From Deltaproteobacteria bacterium (lineage in GTDB: Bacteria > Myxococcota > JADLHZ01): 64,000 nucleotides of DNA. Positions 43,290 to 53,600 of this stretch are shown here, in pieces (positions within the stretch are counted from its first letter, which is position 1; the number at the start of each line of letters is the position of its first letter). The DNA is taken from NCBI GenBank assembly GCA_020848545.1, contig JADLHZ010000026.1, positions 1-64,000 of the forward strand, given 5' to 3'. Under the pieces are notes generated by a model, which worked only from the letters and a program-made list of their open reading frames with translations, was not told the DNA's origin and did not search any database. A program made the translations under genes and the position numbers.

Positions 43290-45233
43290 ATGGGCGACGC
43301 ACACGACACGGCCGTAGTGGTGGCACAGACTCAACTGATCCTCGCCGACATCCCTGAACGCAACCGCCTCCGCGAGCTCGTCGCTTTGCTCAATGAAAAG
43401 CGCGACGACATCGCCGCGCTCGATCTCGAGATCGAAACGCTCCAATATCAGCTCGGCGAGTTCGAAGCACGCTACCGCGATCGCTTGTACGACGAGCACC
43501 GCACGCTGAAGCGCATCGAGTCGCTCGTGCGCCACTTCGAGCGGTGGTGCGAGACCTTGCGCGAGGCGATCCTGGACGAGATCGATCGGCCGCCGCCGAA
43601 GCGCCAGAAGAAGCGCAAGGTGAACAAGCGGGTGCTCGAGCGGGCGAAGCGCATTCAGGAAGCGCGGGCCCGTGAGCTCGAGAATCGCCGCGACGAAGAA
43701 GCGCGCCGCGAGCAACGGCTGCTCGAAGAAGACGGCGAAGCGCAGCAAAAGAGCGCGCCGGACCGCCAGACGCGGCTGAAGGCGGCGTATCGATCTTTGG
43801 CGCGGCGCTACCATCCGGATCTCGCGCGCCAAGAAGACGAGCGCGTCCGCTTCGGCGCCATGATGACGAAGATCAACGAGCTCTACCGGCAAGGCGACCT
43901 CGAGCGCCTCGAGCTGCTCGCGACCCAAGCGAAGGGCGGCGAGATCGACGAGCCGAACGTCCCGATTGAACAACAAATCGTCACGCTCGAAGCGCGCCTG
44001 CGTTGGTTCACGACCGTGCACGAGAACATGATCGACGAGCGGCGCACGCTCGAAGCGTCGAAGACCTGCCAGCTCTTGCGCGACGTCGAGCAAGCGGAAG
44101 CTTTGGGCCGCGACTTGGTCGCCGAGCTCAAGGCCGAGCTGCAGGAGCGCGCGCTGGTCGCCGAGGGAGACGTCCGCGTGGCCGTGCGGACATTGGAGAG
44201 TGAAGTGAACGCATTCAATCGCAAGACCGCCGGCGGCGCGATCGTCAAGCCCTTGGATCGCGGCGTGGGAAAGCGCTTCGATCCCTACGCCGACAAAGCG
44301 CTCGTCCGCTTCGCGCTCGAAGAGCTCGAGAAGGTGCACTTCGACGGCGAGGCCACGCAGTGCGCCGAGTGGGTGCTGCAGATCGCCGAGTCGCATCCGC
44401 CGCTCTTACGCGCGCTGCTCTTCGCCTATGTTGCCGATCTCTCGCAGTTTCCGCTGCCCGGGCTCGAGCGCTACGACGACATCAAGCTGCGCTTCGACTT
44501 GCTCGAAGACGAGCGCTGCAAGCTCGGCGAGGTGAAGGCGAGCGAGCGTTGGACCTTCGAGCGAGCGCTCGTCGAAGGCGATCAAGTGATCGAGTTCGGG
44601 CCGAAGCAGGCGAGCGAGAAGGTCGTGCGCATGGGCCTGAAATTGCGCAACGACGCCATGCGCCACGGCATGCTGCTCGCACTCCGCCGCCACGCGATCC
44701 GCCGCGAGTTCAAGCGCGTGCTGTCAGTGCTCGGCGAGAAGAAGGCCTGCGCCGAGTGCCAGACCGACGTTTACACCGTGCCCCTGTACCGGCTGCGCGG
44801 CCTCGACGCCCTGCGCGCCTTGGTCTGCCCGCATTGTGCCACCACGCTACACACCTACTGGATGCCGCGCGGCGACGACGTGCAAGCGGTGCTGAACGTG
44901 GCGTTCATCGACTTCGAGATCATCCACGAGTGGTCCTTCGGCATTGGCAAGGCGACCGTGGCGACGCAGCTGACGACCAAAGAGCAGGACGACATGACGG
45001 TCGGCGAGCTGAAGAAGCGTCTGCACGCCGATGTCTTTCGCCGGAACAACATCGAGGTCACGGCGGCACAGGTGTGGCTCGAGCAAGACGGCGACAAGCT
45101 GCCCGAGAAGCGAGCGATCGTCGACCTCGGATCGAAGAGCGTCGTCGTGCGCTTTGCGAGCGATGCCGGGGTGAGCGTGGGCGATGCGCTCGAGCTGTTG
45201 AAACACCGGATCCGGACGCGTTTTTCCGACTGA
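43290..45233 (+). CDS. J-domain-like protein with coiled coils and a C-terminal zinc-ribbon/beta module
   Basis: 647 aa. The N-terminal coiled coil (about 20-60) is followed by a basic helix (PPKRQKKRKVNKRVLERAKR) and then a J-like segment, RLKAAYRSLARRYHPDL near 165, which has the HPD tripeptide of DnaJ. A second coiled coil and a helical middle domain follow. Near 490 ACAECQTDVYTV with LVCPHCATTLHTY forms two CxxC pairs. The last 80 residues (DDMTVGELKKRLHADVFRRN) resemble a ubiquitin-like or beta-grasp fold. It probably acts as a DnaK co-chaperone for an unknown client. The ATG at 43290 is close to the divergent start. Confidence 0.75.
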   Translation: MGDAHDTAVVVAQTQLILADIPERNRLRELVALLNEKRDDIAALDLEIETLQYQLGEFEARYRDRLYDEHRTLKRIESLVRHFERWCETLREAILDEIDRPPPKRQKKRKVNKRVLERAKRIQEARARELENRRDEEARREQRLLEEDGEAQQKSAPDRQTRLKAAYRSLARRYHPDLARQEDERVRFGAMMTKINELYRQGDLERLELLATQAKGGEIDEPNVPIEQQIVTLEARLRWFTTVHENMIDERRTLEASKTCQLLRDVEQAEALGRDLVAELKAELQERALVAEGDVRVAVRTLESEVNAFNRKTAGGAIVKPLDRGVGKRFDPYADKALVRFALEELEKVHFDGEATQCAEWVLQIAESHPPLLRALLFAYVADLSQFPLPGLERYDDIKLRFDLLEDERCKLGEVKASERWTFERALVEGDQVIEFGPKQASEKVVRMGLKLRNDAMRHGMLLALRRHAIRREFKRVLSVLGEKKACAECQTDVYTVPLYRLRGLDALRALVCPHCATTLHTYWMPRGDDVQAVLNVAFIDFEIIHEWSFGIGKATVATQLTTKEQDDMTVGELKKRLHADVFRRNNIEVTAAQVWLEQDGDKLPEKRAIVDLGSKSVVVRFASDAGVSVGDALELLKHRIRTRFSD

Positions 45234-45291
45234 GATTTTGATTGACCGTTCAGGGAATTGGGCGCAGAAGCTCTTGGTTCGGAGCAGCGCG

Positions 45292-46548
45292 ATGAAGCGG
45301 TTCACACTCTTAATCTGTCTGAGCTTGGCGGCCTGCGAAGAAGCGCGCCTCCGCACGATCCCGCCCGAGCCGATCGAAACGAATGTCCGCCGCGAAGTCT
45401 CGCGCGACGTGTGCTTCAAGACCCCGAAGGCCGAGGGCATCAAGCAGCTCGATGTGCTCTTCTTGATGGACACGACCGGCTCGATGACCTTCGCGATCAA
45501 GAACCTGCAAGACAACGTTCGCACGATGCTCGAAGAGCTGAAGCTGCAAGTGGCCGACGTGCGCTTCGCGGTCGCGCGCTTCGACGATTACCGGCCGATC
45601 TGCGCGCTCGCCCAAGGCACCGACGATCCGAGCGACACGACGTACACGCTCTTGGCGCCGCTGACGAGCGACGGCGACGTGCTTCAAACGGCGGTCGCCG
45701 GGCTCACCCGGCCCGACGGCGCGCCGATGGGCAACGGCGCCGACGGCCTCGCGTGCGGCTACGAGGCGTTGTACCAAGCCGCCACGGGCGTCGGCCTCGA
45801 CACCAACAAGGACGGCGTCTACTTCGGCGTCGACGCCTTGTACGACGTGGCGCCGATGCCGGCCGGCTGGCGAGGCGAAGCGAAGAAGGTGATCGTGATG
45901 ATCACCGACGCGAGCTTCGTCGAGATCGAGAAGCAACGCTCGGGCCGCGGCGGCACGAACGACACCTGGGTACAGGACACGCGGGCGATTCAAGACAAGC
46001 TGCAGCAGGGCGGGGCGGCGACGAAGCAGCAAGCCTTGGACGCGCTCAACATGAACAACATCAAGCTCGTCGGCATCGCCGTCGGCACGCAGCGGAGCGA
46101 GTCGTTTCCAGACCTGCGCACCGTCGCCGAGGCGACCGGCACCTTCACCTTCACCGGCTTCTCGCCGCTCGGCACCGACTACACGCAGCTCGGCGCGATC
46201 TCACCGGGCGGGCCGCTCGTGTTCCGCACCGACGCGGCCGGCAATCCGTACGCGTCGGGCAAGGCGACGATGGCGAAGACGATGGTCGACAGCCTCGCCG
46301 ACATCGTCAACGCCACCGACGTGAAGCTGACGCTCGACGTGACCGGCGAGAGCAAGCGCACCGAAGAGCAAGTGCAGCTCGTCATCGAGCCGCAGCTCGC
46401 CGAAGGCGTGCCGCCCGAGACAGAAGTGTGTTTTACGGTGCGCGCCGAGTGGCCGAGCGCGCGCAAGGCGGCGCTGCCGAGCATCACCGCGAAGGTCGAG
46501 ACGAACGGCAAGGAATTCGGCGACAAGGCCGTCACGCTGGCGGAGTAG
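45292..46548 (+). CDS. vWA-domain lipoprotein
   Basis: 418 aa. MKRFTLLICLSLAAC is a lipoprotein signal with Cys 15. The vWA core begins VLFLMDTTGSM (MIDAS; DxTGS variant) near 60. MIDAS partner residues lie in GNGADGLACG and VIVMITDASFVEIEK. Between them is an inserted loop with NKDGVYFGVDALY. The C-terminal 130 residues are beta-rich (VKLTLDVTGESKRTEEQVQL). It may bind metal-dependent protein ligands on the cell surface or periplasm. GGAGC is 8 nt before ATG 45292; the longer ORF from 45238 lacks a signal. Confidence 0.85.
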   Translation: MKRFTLLICLSLAACEEARLRTIPPEPIETNVRREVSRDVCFKTPKAEGIKQLDVLFLMDTTGSMTFAIKNLQDNVRTMLEELKLQVADVRFAVARFDDYRPICALAQGTDDPSDTTYTLLAPLTSDGDVLQTAVAGLTRPDGAPMGNGADGLACGYEALYQAATGVGLDTNKDGVYFGVDALYDVAPMPAGWRGEAKKVIVMITDASFVEIEKQRSGRGGTNDTWVQDTRAIQDKLQQGGAATKQQALDALNMNNIKLVGIAVGTQRSESFPDLRTVAEATGTFTFTGFSPLGTDYTQLGAISPGGPLVFRTDAAGNPYASGKATMAKTMVDSLADIVNATDVKLTLDVTGESKRTEEQVQLVIEPQLAEGVPPETEVCFTVRAEWPSARKAALPSITAKVETNGKEFGDKAVTLAE

Positions 46549-46615
46549 ACGGCGTACGTCGAGTGCTCTCGTCGCCCGCACGGCGACGGCGCGGAGAAAT
46601 CCCCGTACGGATACC

Positions 46616-46655
46616 TTGCACAGCCGCAAAGCGATGTGTCACAATAGAGACACAT
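46616..46655 (+). promoter_or_regulatory. Promoter and palindromic operator of the toxin-antitoxin operon
   Basis: TTGCAC (46616-46621) and CACAAT (46640-46645) form a candidate -35/-10 pair with an 18-nt spacer. The palindrome ATGTGTC (46634-46640) / GACACAT (46649-46655), with an 8-nt spacer, spans the -10 region and the ATG at 46654. Antitoxin binding there would block transcription and fits autoregulation. The predicted start of transcription is almost at the ATG, so the mRNA may be leaderless. Confidence 0.6.
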
Positions 46656-46893
46656 GAAGAAACAGCTGAAACACATCGGAATCCGCGAGCTCCACGCTGA
46701 GACTGGTCGCCTCGTTTCAGAGGCCGCCGGTGGACAACGCATCGTGGTCATGCGCCGAGGCGTGCCTGTCGCAGAGCTTCGTGCGTTCGACGCCAACGCG
46801 TCCGCTCCGGTCCCGGATCGCAGCGCCTGGCTGGCGAAGTTTCCGCAAGTTCCGGGCGACAGCGGGCGTTTTCTCGAGGAAGACCGGCGCTGA
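46654..46893 (+). CDS. Type II antitoxin, Phd/YefM family
   Basis: 79 aa. The N-terminal Phd fold is visible as HIGIRELHAETGRLVSEAA and RIVVMRRGVPVAELRAF. The C-terminal part is shorter and disordered (ASAPVPDRSAWLAKFPQVPG). It should bind the operator at its own start and neutralise the PIN toxin encoded three bases later. ATG 46654 lies in the palindrome. The upstream 105 nt hold nothing else. Confidence 0.88.
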   Translation: MKKQLKHIGIRELHAETGRLVSEAAGGQRIVVMRRGVPVAELRAFDANASAPVPDRSAWLAKFPQVPGDSGRFLEEDRR

Positions 46894-46896
46894 GTC

Positions 46897-47322
46897 ATGT
46901 ACCTGGACACGGCATACATCGCGAAAACGTACGTCAACGAACCGGACTCGGCAGCCGTGCGTGCGCTGCTCATCGGGAAGCGAAACATGCACAGCTCCGC
47001 GTTGTGTGGACCCGAGTTCTATTGCGTCCTGCAACGGCACGTTCGCGAGGGTAGCCTCACCAAGCGCCAAGCCGCTTTACTGCGCGAGAAATATCACGAA
47101 GATGTCGAGGCCGGGGTCTGGACGCTCATCCCGATGGACAACGCCGTCATCGCGCGTGTCGAAAGCTCGCTCTCAGGAATCGATCAGAAGATCTTCATCC
47201 GTGCCGGCGACGCAATCCATCTGGTGTCCGCGCAGCTCGCCGGTTTCGAGGAGATTTGGAGCAACGACCGGCACCTGCTCGGTGCGGCTCCGGCGTTCGG
47301 CCTGACGGGGCGACGGATCTAA
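46897..47322 (+). CDS. vapC: VapC-type toxin (PIN-domain ribonuclease)
   Basis: 141 aa PIN nuclease. The acidic residues of the active site are visible: Asp 4 in MYLDTAYIAKTYVNEPDS, Glu in GPEFYCVLQ near 48, Asp in FIRAGDAIHLVSAQL near 108 and Asp in IWSNDRHLLGAA near 124. It probably cleaves tRNA or rRNA in the absence of antitoxin. The gap after the antitoxin gene is three bases, the usual order for such modules. Family is clear; the exact target is not. Confidence 0.9.
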   Translation: MYLDTAYIAKTYVNEPDSAAVRALLIGKRNMHSSALCGPEFYCVLQRHVREGSLTKRQAALLREKYHEDVEAGVWTLIPMDNAVIARVESSLSGIDQKIFIRAGDAIHLVSAQLAGFEEIWSNDRHLLGAAPAFGLTGRRI

Positions 47323-47492
47323 GTCGAGCCCCGCGCCGGCGCCCACGCTCACCGGCGACCAGCCGCGCCGCGAGAGATAAGCGCCGAAGGACGAGCACCT
47401 CGATGATGAGGCACGCCGCGAAACGAACGGTCGTTATGATGGATCCCATCAAGAGACGATCACTCCCTTTAGCGCACATTGATTCGCGGCGC
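47323..47492. other. Gap without a supported gene
   Basis: This 170-bp gap after vapC holds no convincing coding frame or hairpin. A minus-strand frame (MGSIITTVRFAACLIIEV) is hydrophobic but runs into vapC antisense, so I did not call it. Confidence 0.4.
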
Positions 47493-47687
47493 TCACATCG
47501 ATGGAGTCGCCTTCTCCTCCGGCCACTTTCCGGTCCGCAAGTACTCGGCGAACGCGGGATCTTCTTTGGCGCGCTTCTCCTGCTCCTGGCGAAGCCACTC
47601 TTTGTCCTTCTCCATGCTCTCGCGATGGAACTCGTGATCGTGGCCCGCGGCCGGGTCCAGGCCTTCGAAGGATTTTGGCTCGCTCAT
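47493..47687 (-). CDS. Small acidic ORF coupled to the giant gene
   Basis: 64 aa, Glu/Lys/Asp-rich (FEGLDPAAGHDHEFHRESME, KDKEWLRQEQEKRAKEDP) and ending KWPEEKATPSM. Predicted mostly helical. Its ATG overlaps the stop of the giant gene (ATGA), the typical sign of translational coupling, so it probably encodes a real protein. Size and position fit a partner such as an immunity protein or chaperone, but no homology is seen. A family search of this sequence would be decisive. Confidence 0.55.
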   Translation of the reverse strand: MSEPKSFEGLDPAAGHDHEFHRESMEKDKEWLRQEQEKRAKEDPAFAEYLRTGKWPEEKATPSM

Positions 47688-50600
47688 TTGTTGGCTCCAT
47701 TCTTAGCGTTGTTCGCAAAGGGACGCTGCACGCCTTCCCACATCGAGACGCCCATCAGCATCATCACCTTGCCGAGGTGATCGTCCTTGATGCGCAGGCC
47801 GTCGGGCGCGTCCGGATCGCTGATGCGCAGCATCTTCGGCGGGTTCCTGGGATCGACGACGTCGAGCATGGCGATGTCGCGCGGGCTCTTGGCGGCATCG
47901 ATGAAGCGGAGCGCGTCGGCGATGACCGCGTCCGTGTAGATCTCGGGCTTCGTGTAGCGCATCTCTTCGAGCCACATGCGCGCCTGATGCTTCATGTTGT
48001 CGCGCGTCTGCTCGTCCTTCCACGCGAAGGTCTTCGCCCACTCGTAGACGCCGACGCTGATGTTCGCGAGCACGCGGATCTCCACCTCGGCGAGCCGCTT
48101 CGGATCCACGGCTGCTTTGAGGAACGACGTGAGCTGCGGGTCGACGGCCTCGGCGATCTTGTTGCCTTGGTAGCGCTGGTCGATCGTGAAGAGCGAGCGA
48201 TGGACGATGAGGTGGCCGTCGGCGGCCTTCTCGAAGGAGCGGTTGATGGTGGCGACGGGCCGTCCGTCGGCGTCGCGAATCACCATCTTGACCATGATGT
48301 AACCGGGCTTGATCTCCTGAAGCCCCACGACCTCGGTGCGCAGGCCCTCGATCGGCGGCGTGAAGGCTTTCTCCAGCACGGCGCGCGAGATCGGCCGGCC
48401 CATGATGCTCTCGAGCGCCGCGCCGTTCGCGCCGAGATCGTTCTTGGAAGACGCGAGGAGCTTCGTCAGGTCTGCGCCGTAGATCTTGTCGTCGTGTTTG
48501 CTGAAGCGCTTGCCGTCGATGCGGATCCGCTCCGGCTTCAGCGCGCCCGGGTGCGCGTCGACGAAGTTCTTGATGGCGAGGGGGCCGGGCGTTGGCTGCT
48601 TCATCACCTCGCTGAGCACGCGGCGAAGCGCAGCCGCGTCGAAGTCGAGGCCGGCGTTCTTTTGCCGGTACAGGATGTCGTTGAGCAGCTTGCGTTCGGC
48701 GACCGTCGGATAGTCGGCGAGCAGCTTGGCGAAGCCAGCCATGTCGCCGTGGTTCTCCCACGAGCTTGCGATCCACTTCACGAGCTTGCCGAACCCGGTG
48801 GTCTCGAAGGGCACGCCGGGGGTCTCGCCCTTGGCGCCGCGGGCGATCAGGTCGGCGACGACAGCGTCGTACCCCGCGCGTTCGTTGTCGGCCCACGCGC
48901 TCCGTCCCTTTTGTTCTCGGCCGGTGCGGACGTCGGCCGCGCCCTGGTTCGCCGCGCGCGCGTTCTCGAAGTGCGTATCCGCGTTGGAGGCGCCGAACAT
49001 CTCTTCGAGCACCGGCGCGATCTTGCTGGCGCCTTGCGGATCCTTTGCGGCCCACTCACCGAAGCGCTTGATGGTCGCTGCCGCTTCGGGGCCGCCGTAG
49101 ACGACGGAGCGCATGAGCCCCGCGGCGCCGCTGGCCCGCACCCAGTCCGGAAGGGCGGCATACGCTGCGAGCCGCTGCTGAAACGCCGGATCCTTGGCGA
49201 GGCGCGCTGCGTCGACCGCCAAGATTTTCAGATGCCACTCCGGCACGTAGGCGAGCGCGCCGTAGCTCGCGATCGTCTCCATCGTGCCTTTGACCGGGGT
49301 AGGATCGCCGAACGCTTTCTCGTAGTCCTTCGTCGCTTTGTCGAACGCGGCCCGCGCGCGCTTTTCGTCTGCGCTCGGCAGCGCGTTCATGCGCAAGACT
49401 GGCGTGACGTCGTTCGGGCCTGCCCCGGGCTTCGCTTCGTCTTTCTTCGCTGCGGCTTTCTTCACCGCCGCCTCGTGCTGCACTTGCTCGAGGATCGCCT
49501 GCCGCACCTCGGGCCGCGCGGCGAGCTCGGCGAGGCTGAAGTGGCGCGTCTTCTTCAAACCCTTGGTGGCGAAGTTGAAGCCGTTGCCCTTGCCGATGCT
49601 CTCCTGCACGTAGGTCTCGCCGTCGATCTGCAGCTTGACGGTCGAGATCGTCGACGTGTCGTGCTCGAGCTTGGCGAGGAACGGCTCGTTCTCGGCGGCG
49701 TGGTGCTGGTACTCGGGCATGTCGACGACGTCTTTGATGCGGCGCTCGTACAGGGGACCGGTGCCGCTGTCCGGCGTGAACAGGATCGACTCGCCGTCGT
49801 GGGAGACCTTCGCCGCGGTGTAGCTCTCGCCGTCGACCTCGATCTTTACGCCGTAGGTGCGCGTCGGATCCTTGTAGACGTCGGCGAGCTCCAGCGGCGC
49901 GTTGTCGATGCGGATGAACTTCTGGACCTCAGGCAGCTGGGCGATCGCGCGCTCGGAGAGCGAGAGGCGGTGCTCCCGCGGCGAGAGCGGCTTCAGCGAG
50001 TAGCCGCCGTCCTGTTGGCGCGAGACGATCTCGTAGCGCGCGTTGTCGATCTGCACTTTCATCTTCAACACGGAGTCCGGCTTCTTCTCGAGGTGCGCGA
50101 GCGTGTCGCTCTTCGGCCCCTTGCTGTCGGGGATCCCGGGCTCGCTCGTCGCCCGTTCGCCGGTGACGGTCTTCGGCGCCGGCACGCTCTCGGCGAACCA
50201 GACGAGGTACGGGCGGCCGATGACGCCGTCGACGCTCGGGCTCGGGAAGCGATAGACCTCGTCGAGCGTCAGCCACGCGCCGTCCGGATATCTCTTCTGA
50301 AACGCGGGATCGGGATCGAAGACGAGCACCTTCTCGACGCCGTCGACGACCTTCATCTCGTGCAGCCAGAGCTGATGATGGCCGTTGGCGGCCCAGCCGG
50401 TCTTCGCGAGGACGCCGTTTTGATCGGTCTCCCAGCGCACGGCGAGCGGCACCGGCTTGCCGTCGGCGAGCTGCGCGCGGACCATCGCTTTGGTGTCGGC
50501 CTCGTCGGTGCCGCCGAGGTCGTGCCGCTTGGCCTTCTCGCCGACGACCGCCTCGAAGTGCAGCATGATGTCGGGGTTCGTGTCGATCATCATGCCGCCG

Positions 50601-53600
50601 TGCTGCGCCGGCAGATCGAGCGCGTGCGGGACGCCGATGGCGGTGACGGTCTTCCCATTCAGCGTGATGCCGCCGTCCGTGCCGACGAGCTTCACCGGAC
50701 CGAAGAGCCCGCGCAGGCCCTTCATCCGGAGCTCCTTCGGGTTGCCGTCGACGTAGATCTCGTAGCGCTTGGTGCCCTTCTTGGTGCTCACCTCGACGAA
50801 GGCCGTCTCGCCCTTCTTCATCTCGAGCAGGTGCTTCGCGGTTTCGTCGCCTTGCAGATCCTTCGTCACGTAGAAGGTGTGGTCGGTTTCGACCCGCGTC
50901 GGATCGGCGCGCGTGAAGTCTTCGTACGCCGAGCGCTCATGCGACTTCGATCCGCCGCCGCCGCGCTTGAGCCACATGTGCTGGATCTGCTGCACCGCCT
51001 TCGGATCGCTGGTGAAGACGTAGGCGAGATCCGGCGCGCGCGCTCCCAGGCCCCACTGCGCGGCGGTCGGCGCGCAGGAGTCCTTCAGGTGTTGATAGAG
51101 CCCACGCATCGAGAGCGCCTCGGCGAGATCCTCGCGCGCGATGCCCTTGATCTTCTCATAGGTTGCCTTGATCTTCTCGATCGTCGCGCCGTTCGCGAAC
51201 ATGCGCGCGACGACGGCCGCATGCTCAGGGCTGCGGTCGGCGACCTCGGCACGGAAGCGCCCCCACTCGGCGAGCGCCTGCTCGTTGCCGAGCTCGAAGA
51301 GCTTCTCCATGCGCTGGTCGTAGCGGCGTTGCGTGACTTGCGGCATGGCTGACAGCGCCAGCCCGGATTGCTCGTAGGCCACGCGATCGTGCGGCACGCG
51401 CTCGGTCTTGCCGGTCTTCACGTCGCGGACGACGGCTTTGTCGCCTTCGACGCGCACGAGCACGAAGTCGTGATCGTCCTTGAGCTTCAGCTCGCTTTCG
51501 ACCTTCACCTCGCGCATCACCCGTACGCGCGGCTCTTTGTAGAGCGCGTTCACCGACTCCGCGGCCTTGCCGTAGAGATCCTTCATCGGCATGTGCAGAT
51601 CAGCGCCCTCGCCGTGCGGCCGCAGCGTGACCTGACCGTTCTCGTAGCTCCTGACGACGTAGACCTTCTTGTCGACGGTGACGACGGAGCCGACGAGCAC
51701 GTGCGGGTTCTCGGCGATCACCTTCATCATCGAAACGCGCTTCTCGCCCTTGTCCGAGCGGAACACCGCCTCGCCCTTGTCGATGCGCACGAGCGACGCG
51801 CCTTCACCTTCTTTGGCGCCCGGCATCTTCACGTGGCTCGACGCGCCGACGATCGTCGCGCCCGGCGCCGGCGCGGCCTGCGCGGGCTTTCCGTCCTCGC
51901 CGATCCGATGCGTCGTGACGGCGCCGTCTTTGCTCGTGTGCGTGATGACGACGACGCCGCGATCGATCTCGGCGCGCACTTTGCCGTCCTTGTACTTCGT
52001 CAACACGTCGGCGGCCGCGTCGTACTGCTTCTCCGGCAGCTTCTTCGCGTCGTGGTTGCCGAAGAGGCCGTCGGCCTTCCCGTTCGCTTTGCGCTCGGCG
52101 AACAGATCGCCGCTCGGCTTCTCCGCCATCTTCGCGGGTGCGGCTTCGGCAAAGGCGCCGGGATGCTTCGCGGCGATGTCGGCTTTCTGCACGTAGTAGC
52201 GCGCGACGAGCATCTCGATCTGCGGCGCGCTTAGGATCCCTGAGAACTGCTGGCGCAAACCGTCTGGCGACAGCTTCTTGAAGCCCGCGATGTAACGCTC
52301 GCTGTACGCCATCGTGTACAGCTCGACCGGCAAGACGCCGCCGCTGATCGGCCGGTCGGCCTTCTTCGTCGGTACGAGCCCGCCGCGGAACGACGACTCG
52401 TGATCGATCACTTTGACGCTGAAGGAATTCGGATCGACCCACACGTTGCCGTTCGAGTGGCGGTCGTTGTTGCCGGTGAGATAGTCGAACGCGCGCAGAT
52501 CAGCGATCGCCCGCTCGTAGTCCGGGCCCATCAGCTCCTGCTGCGCCTTCACCGTGTTCGGCAGCTCTTGAAAGGGCTTGCCGACCGCTTCGATCACCGC
52601 GCCCATTTTTCCGTCGACCTTGCCGATCGTCACCTTCGGCGAGAGCCCGAGGCCGAGCGCGCTGTCGAGCGTGTAGGTGCCGAGCTCGTTCATCACGCGT
52701 GACGCGTTGCCGTCGCCGAAGGGCTTGAAGAAGTAGAGCGTGTTTCCCTCCTGGTCTTTGACTTGATAGATCTCGCTCGACTTGCCCTTCCCCGGCTTCT
52801 CCTTGCTCGCGCCCTTCGGCATCAGCTCGGGGTAGTCCTTGGCATCATACGCCTTCGTGACATCGGCCTCGAAGCGCTTGTTGTCCGGGTGCTCCAGCAC
52901 GGCTTCCACGTGCTCCGTCAGCGCGCGCTCGCCCTCTTTCTTGTAGTAGTCGGTGAGCCCTTCCTGCACGACGTCGGGATCGTCGATGCGCTCGTGCTGG
53001 CGCTCGTTCTTCGGATCGCCGCGCGTCGTCTCGGCCTTCTTCTCCAAGAGCGCGAGCGCGCGCGTCGCCTGATCGTGGGGATCGGCCTTGACGACAGCGC
53101 CGGTCGGCTTCGCTTCAATGACGACGGGGCCGCCAGGTTTCACCTCGACGATCGCCGGCTTCGCCTCGACGAGCGCCGCGCGCGTCTCCGACTTGTTGTT
53201 GACGTGACTGTTGACCCGCATCAACGCGTCGGCGCCGACGATGCGCTCGACGCCGTGCTCGTTCTTGAGGACAAAGTCGCCGAAGCGGGGATCGATTTCT
53301 TTGATCGTCCAGCTCGGCTTCACCGTCTCCGGCTCGCCCGGCATGCGCACGAGCGTGCCTTCCTCCTTGAGCTTCGTCGCTTCCTTGCTCGCGGCCGCGT
53401 CCTTGTTGTGCGCGACCTCCATCATGTGGCCCTGCACGCCGCCCTGAAACCCGGCGCGGACGAGTGACTTCAAGTCGGTGTGCACATCGAAGCCGAGCGC
53501 CCGGCCTGCCTTGCCCATCAGGTACTCTTCGCCGACGCCGGTCGAGACATCGATGATGCGGCCGGTGATGCCGTTGAAGCGCGCGAGCGGGGCCAAGAGG

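Noticed and set aside
47195-47479. 94-aa hydrophobic minus-strand frame after vapC
   Set aside because: It overlaps vapC antisense and lacks a ribosome site; the hydrophobic start could be chance.
47501-51352. Plus-strand frame of about 1283 codons opposite the giant gene
   Set aside because: Arg/Leu/Val-rich shadow of the giant gene. The minus frame has recognisable kinase and protease motifs, and this frame has none.
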